Below, in pieces: positions 19,311 to 27,508 of a stretch of DNA of 64,000 nucleotides. Every line of letters starts with the position of its first letter. Within the stretch, counting starts at the first letter, position 1. Below the pieces are notes generated by a model, which was given only the letters and a program-made list of their open reading frames with translations, made no database searches and was not told the origin of the DNA. This DNA comes from Pelodictyon phaeoclathratiforme BU-1 (GTDB lineage: Bacteria; Bacteroidota; Chlorobiia; Chlorobiales; Chlorobiaceae): NCBI RefSeq assembly GCF_000020645.1, contig NC_011060.1, positions 2,556,501 through 2,620,500 on the forward strand, written 5' to 3'. A program made the translations under genes and the position numbers.

Positions 19311-19781
19311 TCACTTCACCCCCAGAGAGAGCTTCGCAACAATGGGATGAACCAATCTTTTGTAACTTTCATAGGACAACCGTAACAGCTCGGTATGGGC
19401 TCCGGCATTGAAAGCAATTTCATCATCATCCTCAAGTTCTTCCGAAACATAGACATCCATACCATAGAGGTTGCCGAAAGGGGGCATGGCGCCGGGTTCG
19501 CATTCCGGAAAAAGTCCGGAAAATTCTTTCTCGTCTGCAAGTTCAACGTCCCGGGTACCTGTCAGTTCACGCAAAAGCTCAAAATCGAGCTGACGGGAAG
19601 CCGGCAAAACAACCATCGCCATTTTTCCGGCAATGGTGACAATGACGGTTTTAGCGAGCTCTTTTCCGGGAACATGAGCCGCTGCGGCTATTTCCTGAGC
19701 CGTATAGGCTGCAGAGTGGCTGACCACGAAATACCTGACGGCATGGCTGTCAAGAAACTCCCTCAATTTACGGATAGGCAT
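19311..19781 (-). CDS. YbaK/EbsC-type aminoacyl-tRNA deacylase
   Basis: 156 residues. YbaK/ProX fold: SAAYTAQEIAAAAHVPGKELAKTVIV with the conserved Lys, LPASRQLDFELLRELTG, and FPECEPGAMPPFGNLYGMDVYVSEEL, where GxMPPFG is diagnostic. These proteins clear misacylated tRNAs (for example Cys-tRNA-Pro) in the cytoplasm. Single gene. Confidence 0.88.
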   Translation of the reverse strand: MPIRKLREFLDSHAVRYFVVSHSAAYTAQEIAAAAHVPGKELAKTVIVTIAGKMAMVVLPASRQLDFELLRELTGTRDVELADEKEFSGLFPECEPGAMPPFGNLYGMDVYVSEELEDDDEIAFNAGAHTELLRLSYESYKRLVHPIVAKLSLGVK

Positions 19782-19838
19782 GGCAACCTCACTTGATTAA
19801 ACAGTTACAAGATGTCAAAACAGTCAAAAAGCCTCACT

Positions 19839-20399
19839 TCAAAACCCTGCTCTCAGACCAAGGAGCACGTTGTGATTATCGATAGTGTACTTCTTGTGCT
19901 CTGCAAGCTCAGGATCGTTGGCGACAAGATAGCGATACTGCACCTCAAGGGTTACGAGGGGCGCAACATCAAACCCGGCTCCGGCACCAATCTGCCAGGC
20001 AAAGACCATGTCATCGACATTGCCGCCAATGCCATCATCCTCTTTCACATTGGCCAAGCCAACTCCCGCAGAGATAAAGGGTTTGAGCGGAGCAACAGGC
20101 AAATCCAGATCAAAAGAGAGATTGCCCATGTATGTTGTCATCACCAGAGAGCGGAGACTCTTTGAAACTCCACTGTTCTGTCTACCCAATTCCGCTTCAA
20201 TGCGATAGGGGCCATTATCAAGCCCAACCGCACCCGCAAGCATATACCCTGTGTCATAAGAGAGTGGTGTGATTTCAGAATCAGAGAGCATGGATACAGC
20301 AAAGCGACCGCTCAGATAAGGTTTCGCCGCAAAAGCAGATGAAACTGAAGATGACAGCGCTACAAACCCGGCCAAAAGAGCTACTGCTGCTTTTTTCAT
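19839..20399 (-). CDS. Outer-membrane beta-barrel protein, small porin-like
   Basis: 186 residues with a clean Sec signal peptide (cut after SAFA). The mature part alternates short strands ending in aromatic residues, e.g. YLSGRFAVSML, YMLAGAVGLD, PFISAGVGLANV and VTLEVQYRYLVA, and ends in LLGLRAGF with a terminal Phe, which is the BAM recognition signature. An eight-stranded barrel of the OmpW/Omp25 kind is likely. Function unknown. Confidence 0.8.
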   Translation of the reverse strand: MKKAAVALLAGFVALSSSVSSAFAAKPYLSGRFAVSMLSDSEITPLSYDTGYMLAGAVGLDNGPYRIEAELGRQNSGVSKSLRSLVMTTYMGNLSFDLDLPVAPLKPFISAGVGLANVKEDDGIGGNVDDMVFAWQIGAGAGFDVAPLVTLEVQYRYLVANDPELAEHKKYTIDNHNVLLGLRAGF

Positions 20400-20471
20400 A
20401 ACGGACTCTCTTTTTTTCTTTTTCCGGAAAGATAATCGTCTCTTTTTAACTCATATTAACAAAATAACACT

Positions 20472-21260
20472 TTACTCCAACTCGACCAAGCCGGAGGCGT
20501 TCCTCATTCCTGCCACCCATTCTTTCAGCACGGGTAAGGATGCCTGGTAACCCGCCTCAATGAGATCAGGAATCTGGTCGAAATCGATGAGATTGAATTT
20601 CGACAGATTTGGCGAAATAGATAAATCTGCATCGGCTATCTGTATGGCTGTTGTATTGGTAAGCGAACTGTAAAATGCGTTCAGCAAAATTCCGATAATA
20701 TTTTCAGGTTTTTTGAAAACATGAAAGGCCAGAAGATCAACACTGACAATCGATTCCGCACCATTTTCCACAAGTGGGGAGACGGGAACATTTTCCACAA
20801 GCATACCATCGACAAGGAGCGCACCGGAATAATCAACTGGTCTGAAAATACCGGGAATACAACTGCTTGCCATCACCGCAGCAGCCACATTCCCTTCGCT
20901 GAAAACAACTTTTTTGCCGGTTCCAATATCGGTTGCGACCATAAAAAGCGGGATCAAGGCGTCTTTGATATCTTTCTCTCCGAGCAGCTCAGTTACAATA
21001 CCGCCAAATTTTTTATTCGTCAGGATACCGTACTGCGAAAGCGACAGACTCGACAGATCAAACCAGTCCATAGAAAAGGCAATATCGCGAATATCCTGCC
21101 AGCTTTTGCCAAAAGCATAGAGCGAAGCAATAAAGGCGCCAATACTGGTGCCACTGACCATGGATACCGAAATCTGCAATTCAGCCAGCGCCCTCAGCAC
21201 ACCAACATGAGCGGCACCGAGGACAGCTCCTCCCCCGAGTGCAAGAGCAGTTTTTTTCAT
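20472..21260 (-). CDS. Patatin-like phospholipase (RssA/NTE type)
   Basis: 262 residues. Oxyanion motif ALGGGAVLGAAHVGVLRAL, nucleophile SGTSIGAFIAS and catalytic Asp in DGMLVENVPVSPL, so the Ser-Asp dyad is complete. It is predicted to hydrolyse acyl esters of membrane lipids. The start overlaps the end of the aldehyde dehydrogenase gene by four bases (ATGA), so the two are translated together. Confidence 0.9.
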   Translation of the reverse strand: MKKTALALGGGAVLGAAHVGVLRALAELQISVSMVSGTSIGAFIASLYAFGKSWQDIRDIAFSMDWFDLSSLSLSQYGILTNKKFGGIVTELLGEKDIKDALIPLFMVATDIGTGKKVVFSEGNVAAAVMASSCIPGIFRPVDYSGALLVDGMLVENVPVSPLVENGAESIVSVDLLAFHVFKKPENIIGILLNAFYSSLTNTTAIQIADADLSISPNLSKFNLIDFDQIPDLIEAGYQASLPVLKEWVAGMRNASGLVELE

Positions 21261-22648
21261 CTCTGGAAAAAGGTAACAAGGCGTTTAAGGAGTCCGAATT
21301 TTGTACTGCTGTACGGAGGGTAACGCAAATCGGGATCGGGATAGAGCGAGCGGTGCATGAGCGTGCGCTGAAAGGAAAAGGTATCAAACCCCGCCTTGCC
21401 ATGATAGGCCCCAAATCCACTGTGGCCAAGCCCGCCGAAAGGAAGGTTATGAAGCGCCGCCTGGAAGAGGAGGTCGTTGATACAGACTCCGCCTGAACGG
21501 GAGTGGCGCACGACCCGTTCCTGTACAGCACGATCGGAAGAGAACAGATAGAGTGCAAGCGGCTCCTTTCCATTGCGGATGATTTCAAGCGCATCTGCAA
21601 GATCCGAATAGGCAATGACCGGCAGCAGGGGAGCAAAAATTTCCGACTGCATAACGGGAGAGGCTGGCGTCACTCCACGAAGAATGGTGGGGGCAATGTA
21701 GCGCTCTGCCTGGTCGCACCCTCCTCCACTCCAGACTGATGAACCGTCAAGCAGTTTTTCAACCCGCATGAAGTGATCCATCGTGACAATACGGGGATAA
21801 TCGGGACTCAACCGGGGGTCATCACCGTAAAAATCGGTGATGGCTTCCTGCATGTAACGCAGCAACTCCGCTTCCCGTTTTTCGTTTACCAGAACATAAT
21901 CAGGCGCAAGACAGGTTTGCCCTCCGTTTAAAAACTTGGCCCAGACAATTCTGCGAGCTGCCACCCTGAGGTCACTGCTCTCTTCAACAATACAGGGACA
22001 CTTTCCCCCAAGTTCGAGGGTCAATGGAGTCAAATGCTTCGCTGCGGCAAGCATGACCTCCCGGCCAATCGCAAGACTGCCTGTATAGAAAATGTACCCG
22101 AATCGCTCAGCAAGCAGAGCCTTTGCCACCTCTGCACCACCCTCAATCACCCTGACAGCGCTCCGGTCAAGATAGCGACCCAACCCCTCGGCAATCAGTG
22201 CTGAACTGTGAGGAGCGAGTTCCGATGGTTTGATGACAGCACAGTTACCGGCAGCAAGTGCGCTGACAAGAGGTGCAAGAGAGAGGTTGATGGGATAGTT
22301 CCATGCCCCGATAATAAGCACGACTCCATAGGGCTCATGGTAACATGAACCTTTTGCGGGCTGATAGATGAGCGGAATGGAAACCCGGAGAGGCTTCATC
22401 CATGATTTGAGATGCTTCAGTGCGAAGCGGATTTCGCCACGAAGATACCCCGTCTCGGTCAGAAAGGTCTCCGCCTCAGACTTCCTGAAATCATCATGCA
22501 CGGCTGCAGCAATCTCCTTTTCACGATCGAGGAGAAAGGTTTCAAGTGCAAGAAGCTGAGAACGCCTCCACGGAAGGTCACGGGTTACACCGCTCTCAAA
22601 GGTCTCTCTCAATACCGCCAACTCAGGAAAAGAGCTCTCTTTTTGCAT
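21257..22648 (-). CDS. Aldehyde dehydrogenase, fatty-aldehyde (ALDH3) type
   Basis: 463 residues from the ATG at 22648, chosen because the family begins near LRETFESGVTRDLPWRRSQL; a longer form from 22723 has a better-placed AAGG and cannot be excluded. Motifs: GAWNYPINLSLAPL, KPSELAPHSSAL, FYTGSLAIGREV, LELGGKCPCIV and FLNGGQTCLAPDYV with the catalytic Cys. The hydrophobic C-terminus fits membrane association. It oxidises long-chain aldehydes to acids. Coupled to the patatin gene, this hints at lipid turnover. Confidence 0.9.
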   Translation of the reverse strand: MQKESSFPELAVLRETFESGVTRDLPWRRSQLLALETFLLDREKEIAAAVHDDFRKSEAETFLTETGYLRGEIRFALKHLKSWMKPLRVSIPLIYQPAKGSCYHEPYGVVLIIGAWNYPINLSLAPLVSALAAGNCAVIKPSELAPHSSALIAEGLGRYLDRSAVRVIEGGAEVAKALLAERFGYIFYTGSLAIGREVMLAAAKHLTPLTLELGGKCPCIVEESSDLRVAARRIVWAKFLNGGQTCLAPDYVLVNEKREAELLRYMQEAITDFYGDDPRLSPDYPRIVTMDHFMRVEKLLDGSSVWSGGGCDQAERYIAPTILRGVTPASPVMQSEIFAPLLPVIAYSDLADALEIIRNGKEPLALYLFSSDRAVQERVVRHSRSGGVCINDLLFQAALHNLPFGGLGHSGFGAYHGKAGFDTFSFQRTLMHRSLYPDPDLRYPPYSSTKFGLLKRLVTFFQR

Positions 22649-22825
22649 GGAGGAGGGGGTAAAATCATCCAACAAAAATATTACAGCTACAACGTAACGA
22701 AAAAACGAGTACCATCTTGCCAAAACCTTTTTACAGCTTCTGAATTTTTGCCGGGCACAATCTGTTCAGTACATTAAGTTTCACATTATTTTGGATAAAA
22801 AACAGTTACCCTAATATCACCCCTT

Positions 22826-23581
22826 ATGGAATGGATCACGCAGCCGGAAGCCTGGATTGCCCTGGCGACATTAACGGCTCTGGAAATTGTACTCGGCATC
22901 GACAATATTATTTTTATTTCAATTATCGTCGGTCGGCTCCCGGAACAGCAGCGAAGCAAAGGCAGAATTATCGGACTTGGGCTCGCCATGCTGACCAGAA
23001 TTGCCCTTCTGCTCTCCATTACCTGGGTTATGAGCCTGACAACAGGCCTTTTCACCCTGCTTGATCACCATGTTTCAGGACGCGACCTGATCCTGATTGG
23101 CGGAGGACTCTTTCTGCTTGCAAAAAGCACACAGGAGATTCACCAGAGTCTTGAGGGCTCGGAAGAGGAAAAAAAAGGCAGTTCCAATGGAAGCTTCATC
23201 CTTACCATGTTGCAGATTGCCATTATCGACGTTGTCTTTTCGCTTGACTCGGTCATCACAGCCGTTGGACTGGCAAAAAATATCGAGGTGATGATCATCG
23301 CCATCATGATCTCGATCGGCATCATGATGGTTGCCTCAAAATCGATCAGCGATTTTGTTGATGAGCATCCAACCATCAAGATGCTTGCCCTGAGCTTTCT
23401 CATTCTTGTCGGCGTCACCCTGCTGGCCGAAGGGGCCGGTTTTGAGATTCCAAAGGGATACATCTATTTTTCCATGGCTTTTTCCATCTCGGTTGAAATG
23501 CTCAATATCCGACTGCGCAAAAAAGCTCCGAAGCCAGTCCGTCTGCATCCAACCATGAATATTGACGGAGATGGCGCCTGA
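22826..23581 (+). CDS. TerC family membrane protein
   Basis: 251 residues with seven to eight spans. TerC hallmarks: LTALEIVLGIDNIIFISIIVGRLP near the start and IAIIDVVFSLDSVITAVGLAK in the middle, each with acidic residues within the membrane. TerC proteins are linked to metal (Mn2+) export or metal loading of exported proteins and to tellurite resistance. The stop codon overlaps the proposed CTG start of the universal stress protein gene. Confidence 0.93.
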   Translation: MEWITQPEAWIALATLTALEIVLGIDNIIFISIIVGRLPEQQRSKGRIIGLGLAMLTRIALLLSITWVMSLTTGLFTLLDHHVSGRDLILIGGGLFLLAKSTQEIHQSLEGSEEEKKGSSNGSFILTMLQIAIIDVVFSLDSVITAVGLAKNIEVMIIAIMISIGIMMVASKSISDFVDEHPTIKMLALSFLILVGVTLLAEGAGFEIPKGYIYFSMAFSISVEMLNIRLRKKAPKPVRLHPTMNIDGDGA

Positions 23582-24399
23582 ACACTCTTGTCATCCGCCA
23601 TATCGCCGTTGCCCTCGACGGTTCACCGCACAGCATCGCCGCACTGTCAGCCGGAGCCGAACTGGCCCGGCTGTTCCATGCTGATCTGGTTGGCATTTTT
23701 GTTGAAGATATCAATCTGCTGCGGATGGCAGAACTGCCCTGCAGCCATGAAAACAGCGCCGAACCTGAAAATATTGAGCAGGTGCAGCTTGAACGCTCAC
23801 TGAAACGACAGGCAAGAGAGGCTGAAAGCACCTTACAGCGCATTGCCGGAGAGCTCATGGTAGAGCACTCGTTCAGGGTATGCCGGGGATTGGTGCCCGC
23901 AGAGGTGATTCTCGCTGCACATGAAGCCGACCTCCTTCTCCTCGGTCGCAAAGGCCGGTCACCCTCCTGCCGCAAAGGACTCGGCTCAACAGCAAGAAAG
24001 GCTCTTGCTGAAGGAAAACGGCCGCTCCTCTTCATGCGTACCGGTTTTACTGCAAAAGAGTGGCCACTTCTGGTACTCTATGATGGCTCCAAAGGAGCAC
24101 AACAGGCTCTCGGCGCCGCCCTCGACCTCGCACAACCGGGCATCATGCTCAATGTGCTGATCCTTGGAGAAACCCCGGAAGAGGCGCAGATGATGGAGCA
24201 TGAACTTTCCTCCAGCATGATGGTTCCTGATACCGATCTTGCATACTATCACCTCCCTCTCCATGACGAAAAAACGCTGGCCCAGTATATCCGCATGGCC
24301 GATTCAGGCCTGCATGTCCTGAGCGACCGGATGCGCCTGCCGACAGAAACCGTGCACAACCTCATCAATGAGATTGATTCTCCTGTGCTGCTGGTGTAG
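23578..24399 (+). CDS. Tandem universal stress protein (UspA), probable CTG start
   Basis: 273 residues if started at CTG 23578. The frame between the preceding stop (23563-23565) and the first ATG at 23725 has no ATG, GTG or TTG, yet it encodes the first UspA strand and helix (IRHIAVALDGSPHSIAAL). GGAG at 23567-23570 sits seven bases before CTG, and the CTG overlaps TerC's TGA. The first domain holds LLLLGRKGRSPSCRKGLGSTA, a nucleotide-binding Gly pattern; a second, weaker half begins WPLLVLYDGSKGAQQAL. It is a cytosolic stress protein coupled to TerC. Confidence 0.8.
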   Translation: MNTLVIRHIAVALDGSPHSIAALSAGAELARLFHADLVGIFVEDINLLRMAELPCSHENSAEPENIEQVQLERSLKRQAREAESTLQRIAGELMVEHSFRVCRGLVPAEVILAAHEADLLLLGRKGRSPSCRKGLGSTARKALAEGKRPLLFMRTGFTAKEWPLLVLYDGSKGAQQALGAALDLAQPGIMLNVLILGETPEEAQMMEHELSSSMMVPDTDLAYYHLPLHDEKTLAQYIRMADSGLHVLSDRMRLPTETVHNLINEIDSPVLLV

Positions 24400-24482
24400 T
24401 GCGCGGTTATTCCACACCATCAGACGCAATTTTCCCGTTACAACCGGATGAATTATAAGGCGTTGAAGAACTTCTCACACTT

Positions 24483-25292
24483 TCATGAAAGCACCAGACG
24501 CTCCATAAGGATGGCGGCGGAGACTGCGGCGTTGAGCGATTCAACCCGCACGCTTCTGCCGCTGTGGGGTATGCGCACCAGCCGATCGGCCAGCGCTTTT
24601 ACGGGTTCACTGATGCCGTTGGCTTCGTTGCCGATCACGAGCACCTGTTTTGCGGGCCAGGAGCTGAACTCACGAAAATCCTTTCCTTCAAGGGATGAAG
24701 AGGTAATGGAATAGCCCTGTTTCTTAAACCAGAGGAGTTCACGCTCAAGTCGATCAACACCATAATGGCGGATGGCATAGATGCTTCCGGCACAAGAGCG
24801 GACTGCCTTGGCGTTATAGCGGTCGGCTGTTCCGGTGCTGCAAATGAGGGCATCAGCTCCGAACCAGACCGCTGTTCTGAGAATGGTACCTACATTGCCC
24901 GGATCCTGAACATCATCAAGCGCAACGATGAGTGATTTGTCGGACGTTGCAGAAACCGCTTCTGCAGCAGGCTCAACCGGACGCTGCTGACGGAAAACAC
25001 CGAAAATCCCCTGCGACGTTGCGGTTTCGGAAAGCTGGGCGCACTCTTTTTCGCCTATGGAAAAGAGCTTTCCCTTCCAGGGTTGAGCAAAACGGGCGAC
25101 CTCCGCTTCTCCCTCCCTGACAAGCAGAGCGACAAGCATCTCCTCACTTGGCAGGTTGAGGCAGAGCTCCCTGACCGTACGGAGCCCTTCGGCAAGAAAG
25201 AGGCGCTCCTGATCCCTGAACTTTTTCTGATGAAGTTTAACGTACTTCTGAAGCTTCGCTTTGCTTAAGGGCGTGGTTGCAACGGGTTTCAT
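24483..25292 (-). CDS. TrmH/SpoU family RNA 2'-O-methyltransferase
   Basis: 269 residues. An N-terminal substrate-binding domain (LHQKKFRDQERLFLAEGLRTVREL) is followed by the SPOUT domain: motif 1 LDDVQDPGNVGTILRTA, motif 2 VLVIGNEANGIS and motif 3 VRIPHSGRSVRVESLNAAVSAAI. It should methylate a ribose 2'-OH in 23S rRNA or tRNA with SAM. The start overlaps the previous gene's stop by four bases (ATGA). Confidence 0.92.
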   Translation of the reverse strand: MKPVATTPLSKAKLQKYVKLHQKKFRDQERLFLAEGLRTVRELCLNLPSEEMLVALLVREGEAEVARFAQPWKGKLFSIGEKECAQLSETATSQGIFGVFRQQRPVEPAAEAVSATSDKSLIVALDDVQDPGNVGTILRTAVWFGADALICSTGTADRYNAKAVRSCAGSIYAIRHYGVDRLERELLWFKKQGYSITSSSLEGKDFREFSSWPAKQVLVIGNEANGISEPVKALADRLVRIPHSGRSVRVESLNAAVSAAILMERLVLS

Positions 25293-26098
25293 GTGTGCGA
25301 TCCCGCTCTTTTCAGACTTGCAATCATCGATTTCGGATCGTGGGAAAAATCCGCTGGAGGCACACCAACACCCTTTGAAAGAGCGGCGCCGTCCAGTTCA
25401 ATGGAAAAGCCTTTATCCCCGCTCTCCGAAGCCTCCTCTGAACCACTCATACTGCGCCGGATATAGTCGTCAAAACTCTCACTTTCCATGGAATAACCCT
25501 CGATAATGCATGACTTCCGGCTGGCAGCTCCGCCTGAAGAGGCCTGTTCATCAATCATGCAGGTAATCCTGAGCATGACCTCCTGTCGTGAAAGAGTACC
25601 CAGACCCGCTTTTTGCACAAGGGAGCTGAAAGAGGCTTCATCTATCTTTTCCATCAGTTGCAGCAGTTTTTCAAGCCCCCCGTACATCCCGGCATGGAGC
25701 CGAATTGCCTCTTCAATCGAGAGGCTAACCGGAGCAGCCGGGGAAGCGCTCTTATCACTCAGGTGTTCCCGATGAGCGGGTGACATACTGTTTCCTTTCG
25801 GGCGCATCACTTTTTTCCCCCCGATAAACTCCTCATCAACATCATACTCCTTCAACCGATCCTGCATGATGCCTTCGCGCTTCTGCATCGCGCGCCGCAT
25901 GGAAACCGAGTCAATCTCCCTCCGCTCCACCAGCAGCAGGCGTACAACGACCGCAATACCGGTCAAAGCCGCGACAACAATAAAGCAGAAGAGTATAAGC
26001 TCCAGCCGCAGCCCGAAAAGCAGAACAACCAGCACCTCGGCGAAAATGAGCCCGGCAAAAAGCGCCAGCAGCAATTTCAGAAAAAAACGGTCATTCAT
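25289..26098 (-). CDS. Membrane-anchored protein of unknown function
   Basis: 269 residues. Two adjacent spans occupy about 8-28 and 33-54, followed by a long cytoplasmic part with charged helices (ERREIDSVSMRRAMQKREGIMQDRLKEYDVDEE), a Ser/Pro linker and a helical domain (IEEAIRLHAGMYGGLEKLLQLMEKIDEASF). No named family recognised. It sits between a 53-residue gene and the TrmH-type gene, with ATGA-like overlaps on both sides, so the three are one operon. Confidence 0.65.
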   Translation of the reverse strand: MNDRFFLKLLLALFAGLIFAEVLVVLLFGLRLELILFCFIVVAALTGIAVVVRLLLVERREIDSVSMRRAMQKREGIMQDRLKEYDVDEEFIGGKKVMRPKGNSMSPAHREHLSDKSASPAAPVSLSIEEAIRLHAGMYGGLEKLLQLMEKIDEASFSSLVQKAGLGTLSRQEVMLRITCMIDEQASSGGAASRKSCIIEGYSMESESFDDYIRRSMSGSEEASESGDKGFSIELDGAALSKGVGVPPADFSHDPKSMIASLKRAGSHT

Positions 26099-26256
26099 AA
26101 TCCCTGCTTCTCTTTTATATCGTTATGGAGTAACTGACTCAAGAACAGAAAGAGAGGAGCATCCTGATTGCAGAAGAGTGCCCGCAGTTTCTGATGTTGA
26201 TCATGCACAGCAAATGTAAGCCTTCCTGATGAAACAGGTGCAACAGAATATGGCAT
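26095..26256 (-). CDS. Small conserved-looking protein, 53 residues
   Basis: Start ATG at 26256 has GAGG four bases upstream; the stop overlaps the next gene's ATG by four bases, and the preceding methyltransferase ends 11 bases before. This packing argues for a real gene. Residues 1-20 are mixed polar, and the rest is a helix-forming LRALFCNQDAPLFLFLSQLLHNDIKEK. No family recognised. Confidence 0.5.
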   Translation of the reverse strand: MPYSVAPVSSGRLTFAVHDQHQKLRALFCNQDAPLFLFLSQLLHNDIKEKQGL

Positions 26257-26267
26257 ATACCTCACGC

Positions 26268-26933
26268 TCAACTCATTGGATTGGTAATAATCGCTTGTCG
26301 CATTCCCTGTGGGCGCCGCTCGAAAACAACCACACTGTCGTAACAGGCAATGCAATCCGTAGATTTGGTAAATGTTGAAACCGGAAGAATCTCTCTCGAA
26401 TGAACAGCGTTCAGCTCGTCCATTTTATGCTTTGCATATTCGATAAAGGTGTTCGGAAGCTCTAATCCACCGCCATATTCAGGCCAATAGCAGGTGTGGG
26501 TATCCTCCACCATATAGATTCCGTTAGGTTGCACCCTATCGTACATCAACTCGAATGAGGAGACCATATGATGCATCATGTGACTTCCGTCATCAAGAAC
26601 AATGTCAACCCAGGGGTACTTATTGAATATCTGCTGGATCAGGGCGGGATCATCCTGGCTGCCTATAAATATTTCGACTCCATCCGATTCATGTACCTTG
26701 CATTCCGGATCAATGTCAATACCGATGATCTTTGCCTCCTTGCCAAAGTACTCTTTCCACATTGCGAGCGATCCGCCACCAAAAACGCCGATTTCAATCA
26801 TGACGGGCGCCTTGCCTCTGAATCTTGAGAAATGCCGCTCATAAATATCGAAATAGTGAAGCCATTTATGCAATCGCTTCGCTGAATTACCAAGGAAATA
26901 CTTGTGCAGGAAGCCATCTCCGGAATAAGTCAT
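26268..26933 (-). CDS. Class I SAM-dependent methyltransferase (CmcI/TylF-like)
   Basis: 221 residues. SAM-binding motif I is VMIEIGVFGGGSLAMWKEYF, followed by IIGIDIDPE; the metal-type motif DIVLDDGSHMMHHMVSSF and VEDTHTCYW follow at about residues 105-140. This order matches the methyltransferase group that acts on macrolide sugars or cephalosporin-type substrates, often Mg2+ dependent. Local substrate unknown; a glycan or lipid sugar is possible. First gene of a four-gene leftward operon. Confidence 0.8.
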   Translation of the reverse strand: MTYSGDGFLHKYFLGNSAKRLHKWLHYFDIYERHFSRFRGKAPVMIEIGVFGGGSLAMWKEYFGKEAKIIGIDIDPECKVHESDGVEIFIGSQDDPALIQQIFNKYPWVDIVLDDGSHMMHHMVSSFELMYDRVQPNGIYMVEDTHTCYWPEYGGGLELPNTFIEYAKHKMDELNAVHSREILPVSTFTKSTDCIACYDSVVVFERRPQGMRQAIITNPMS

Positions 26934-27173
26934 CGTCTTGAAATTGACACTGTGGAAGAATCAAGAACAGGGTATGCAGATGTTTTTCAGAGCCGATAAA
27001 GCTGATCCAAGCGACTCCTCCTGAAACATAAATCAAACAGACCCATAAATCCAATTCAGTACCGGATTTCCCTTCCATCTTGAACACGTCATCAGCTCAA
27101 TACAATGAACCCTCAAAAAAAATGAACTTAACAAACCAAACACCATATCGAAGGGAGAGTCCATTGAAGGATC

Positions 27174-27204
27174 AAAAAAAAGCGGCAGTAGAGAGCCACT
27201 GCCG
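27174..27204 (-). terminator. Leftward hairpin with T run, no upstream gene
   Basis: Perfect 7-bp stem CGGCAGT/ACTGCCG with an 8-base loop; read on the minus strand it is followed by C and eight T residues. This is a classical intrinsic terminator, but nothing annotated is transcribed into it from the right. Confidence 0.65.
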
Positions 27205-27318
27205 GTAAAATTTGTACGCGAAAAACGTTACAAATCAAGAGATTCCTAAAAAAAGAGCCACAACCCTACACTTCACACACGGTATTAAAGTACAAAATAA
27301 ATATCGTATTGACGTAAT

Positions 27319-27349
27319 AAAAAAGAGCCGGGTTCAGAATCGCCTCTTT
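27319..27349 (-). terminator. Second leftward hairpin with T run
   Basis: AAAGAG/CTCTTT stem extended by CG/CG after one mismatch, 10-base loop, T run on the minus strand. Weaker than its neighbour at 27174-27204. Confidence 0.4.
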
Positions 27350-27508
27350 CCTGATTGACGATTTTCATTTTCATTGCAGATAAAATGGCAAATCTCTCTT
27401 CAGAATTTCCGAAAGATTGTTATCGTTAAAGGCAACCCACAGGTTCCACTCTGTTAGATGGCAACTGATTTTCAGGAGCCCTTGGGAAAATGAAACAGTA
27501 ACGCGTAC

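Larger units (their letters stand above)
26934..27508. other. Divergent intergenic region with two leftward hairpin terminators
   Basis: 575 bases between a leftward methyltransferase gene and a rightward U32 gene. No credible protein gene. Two terminator-like hairpins (27174-27204 and 27319-27349) both point left, although no gene lies upstream of them on that strand before the U32 gene's 5' region. The 115 bases between are AT-rich. A small leftward RNA is possible. Confidence 0.45.
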
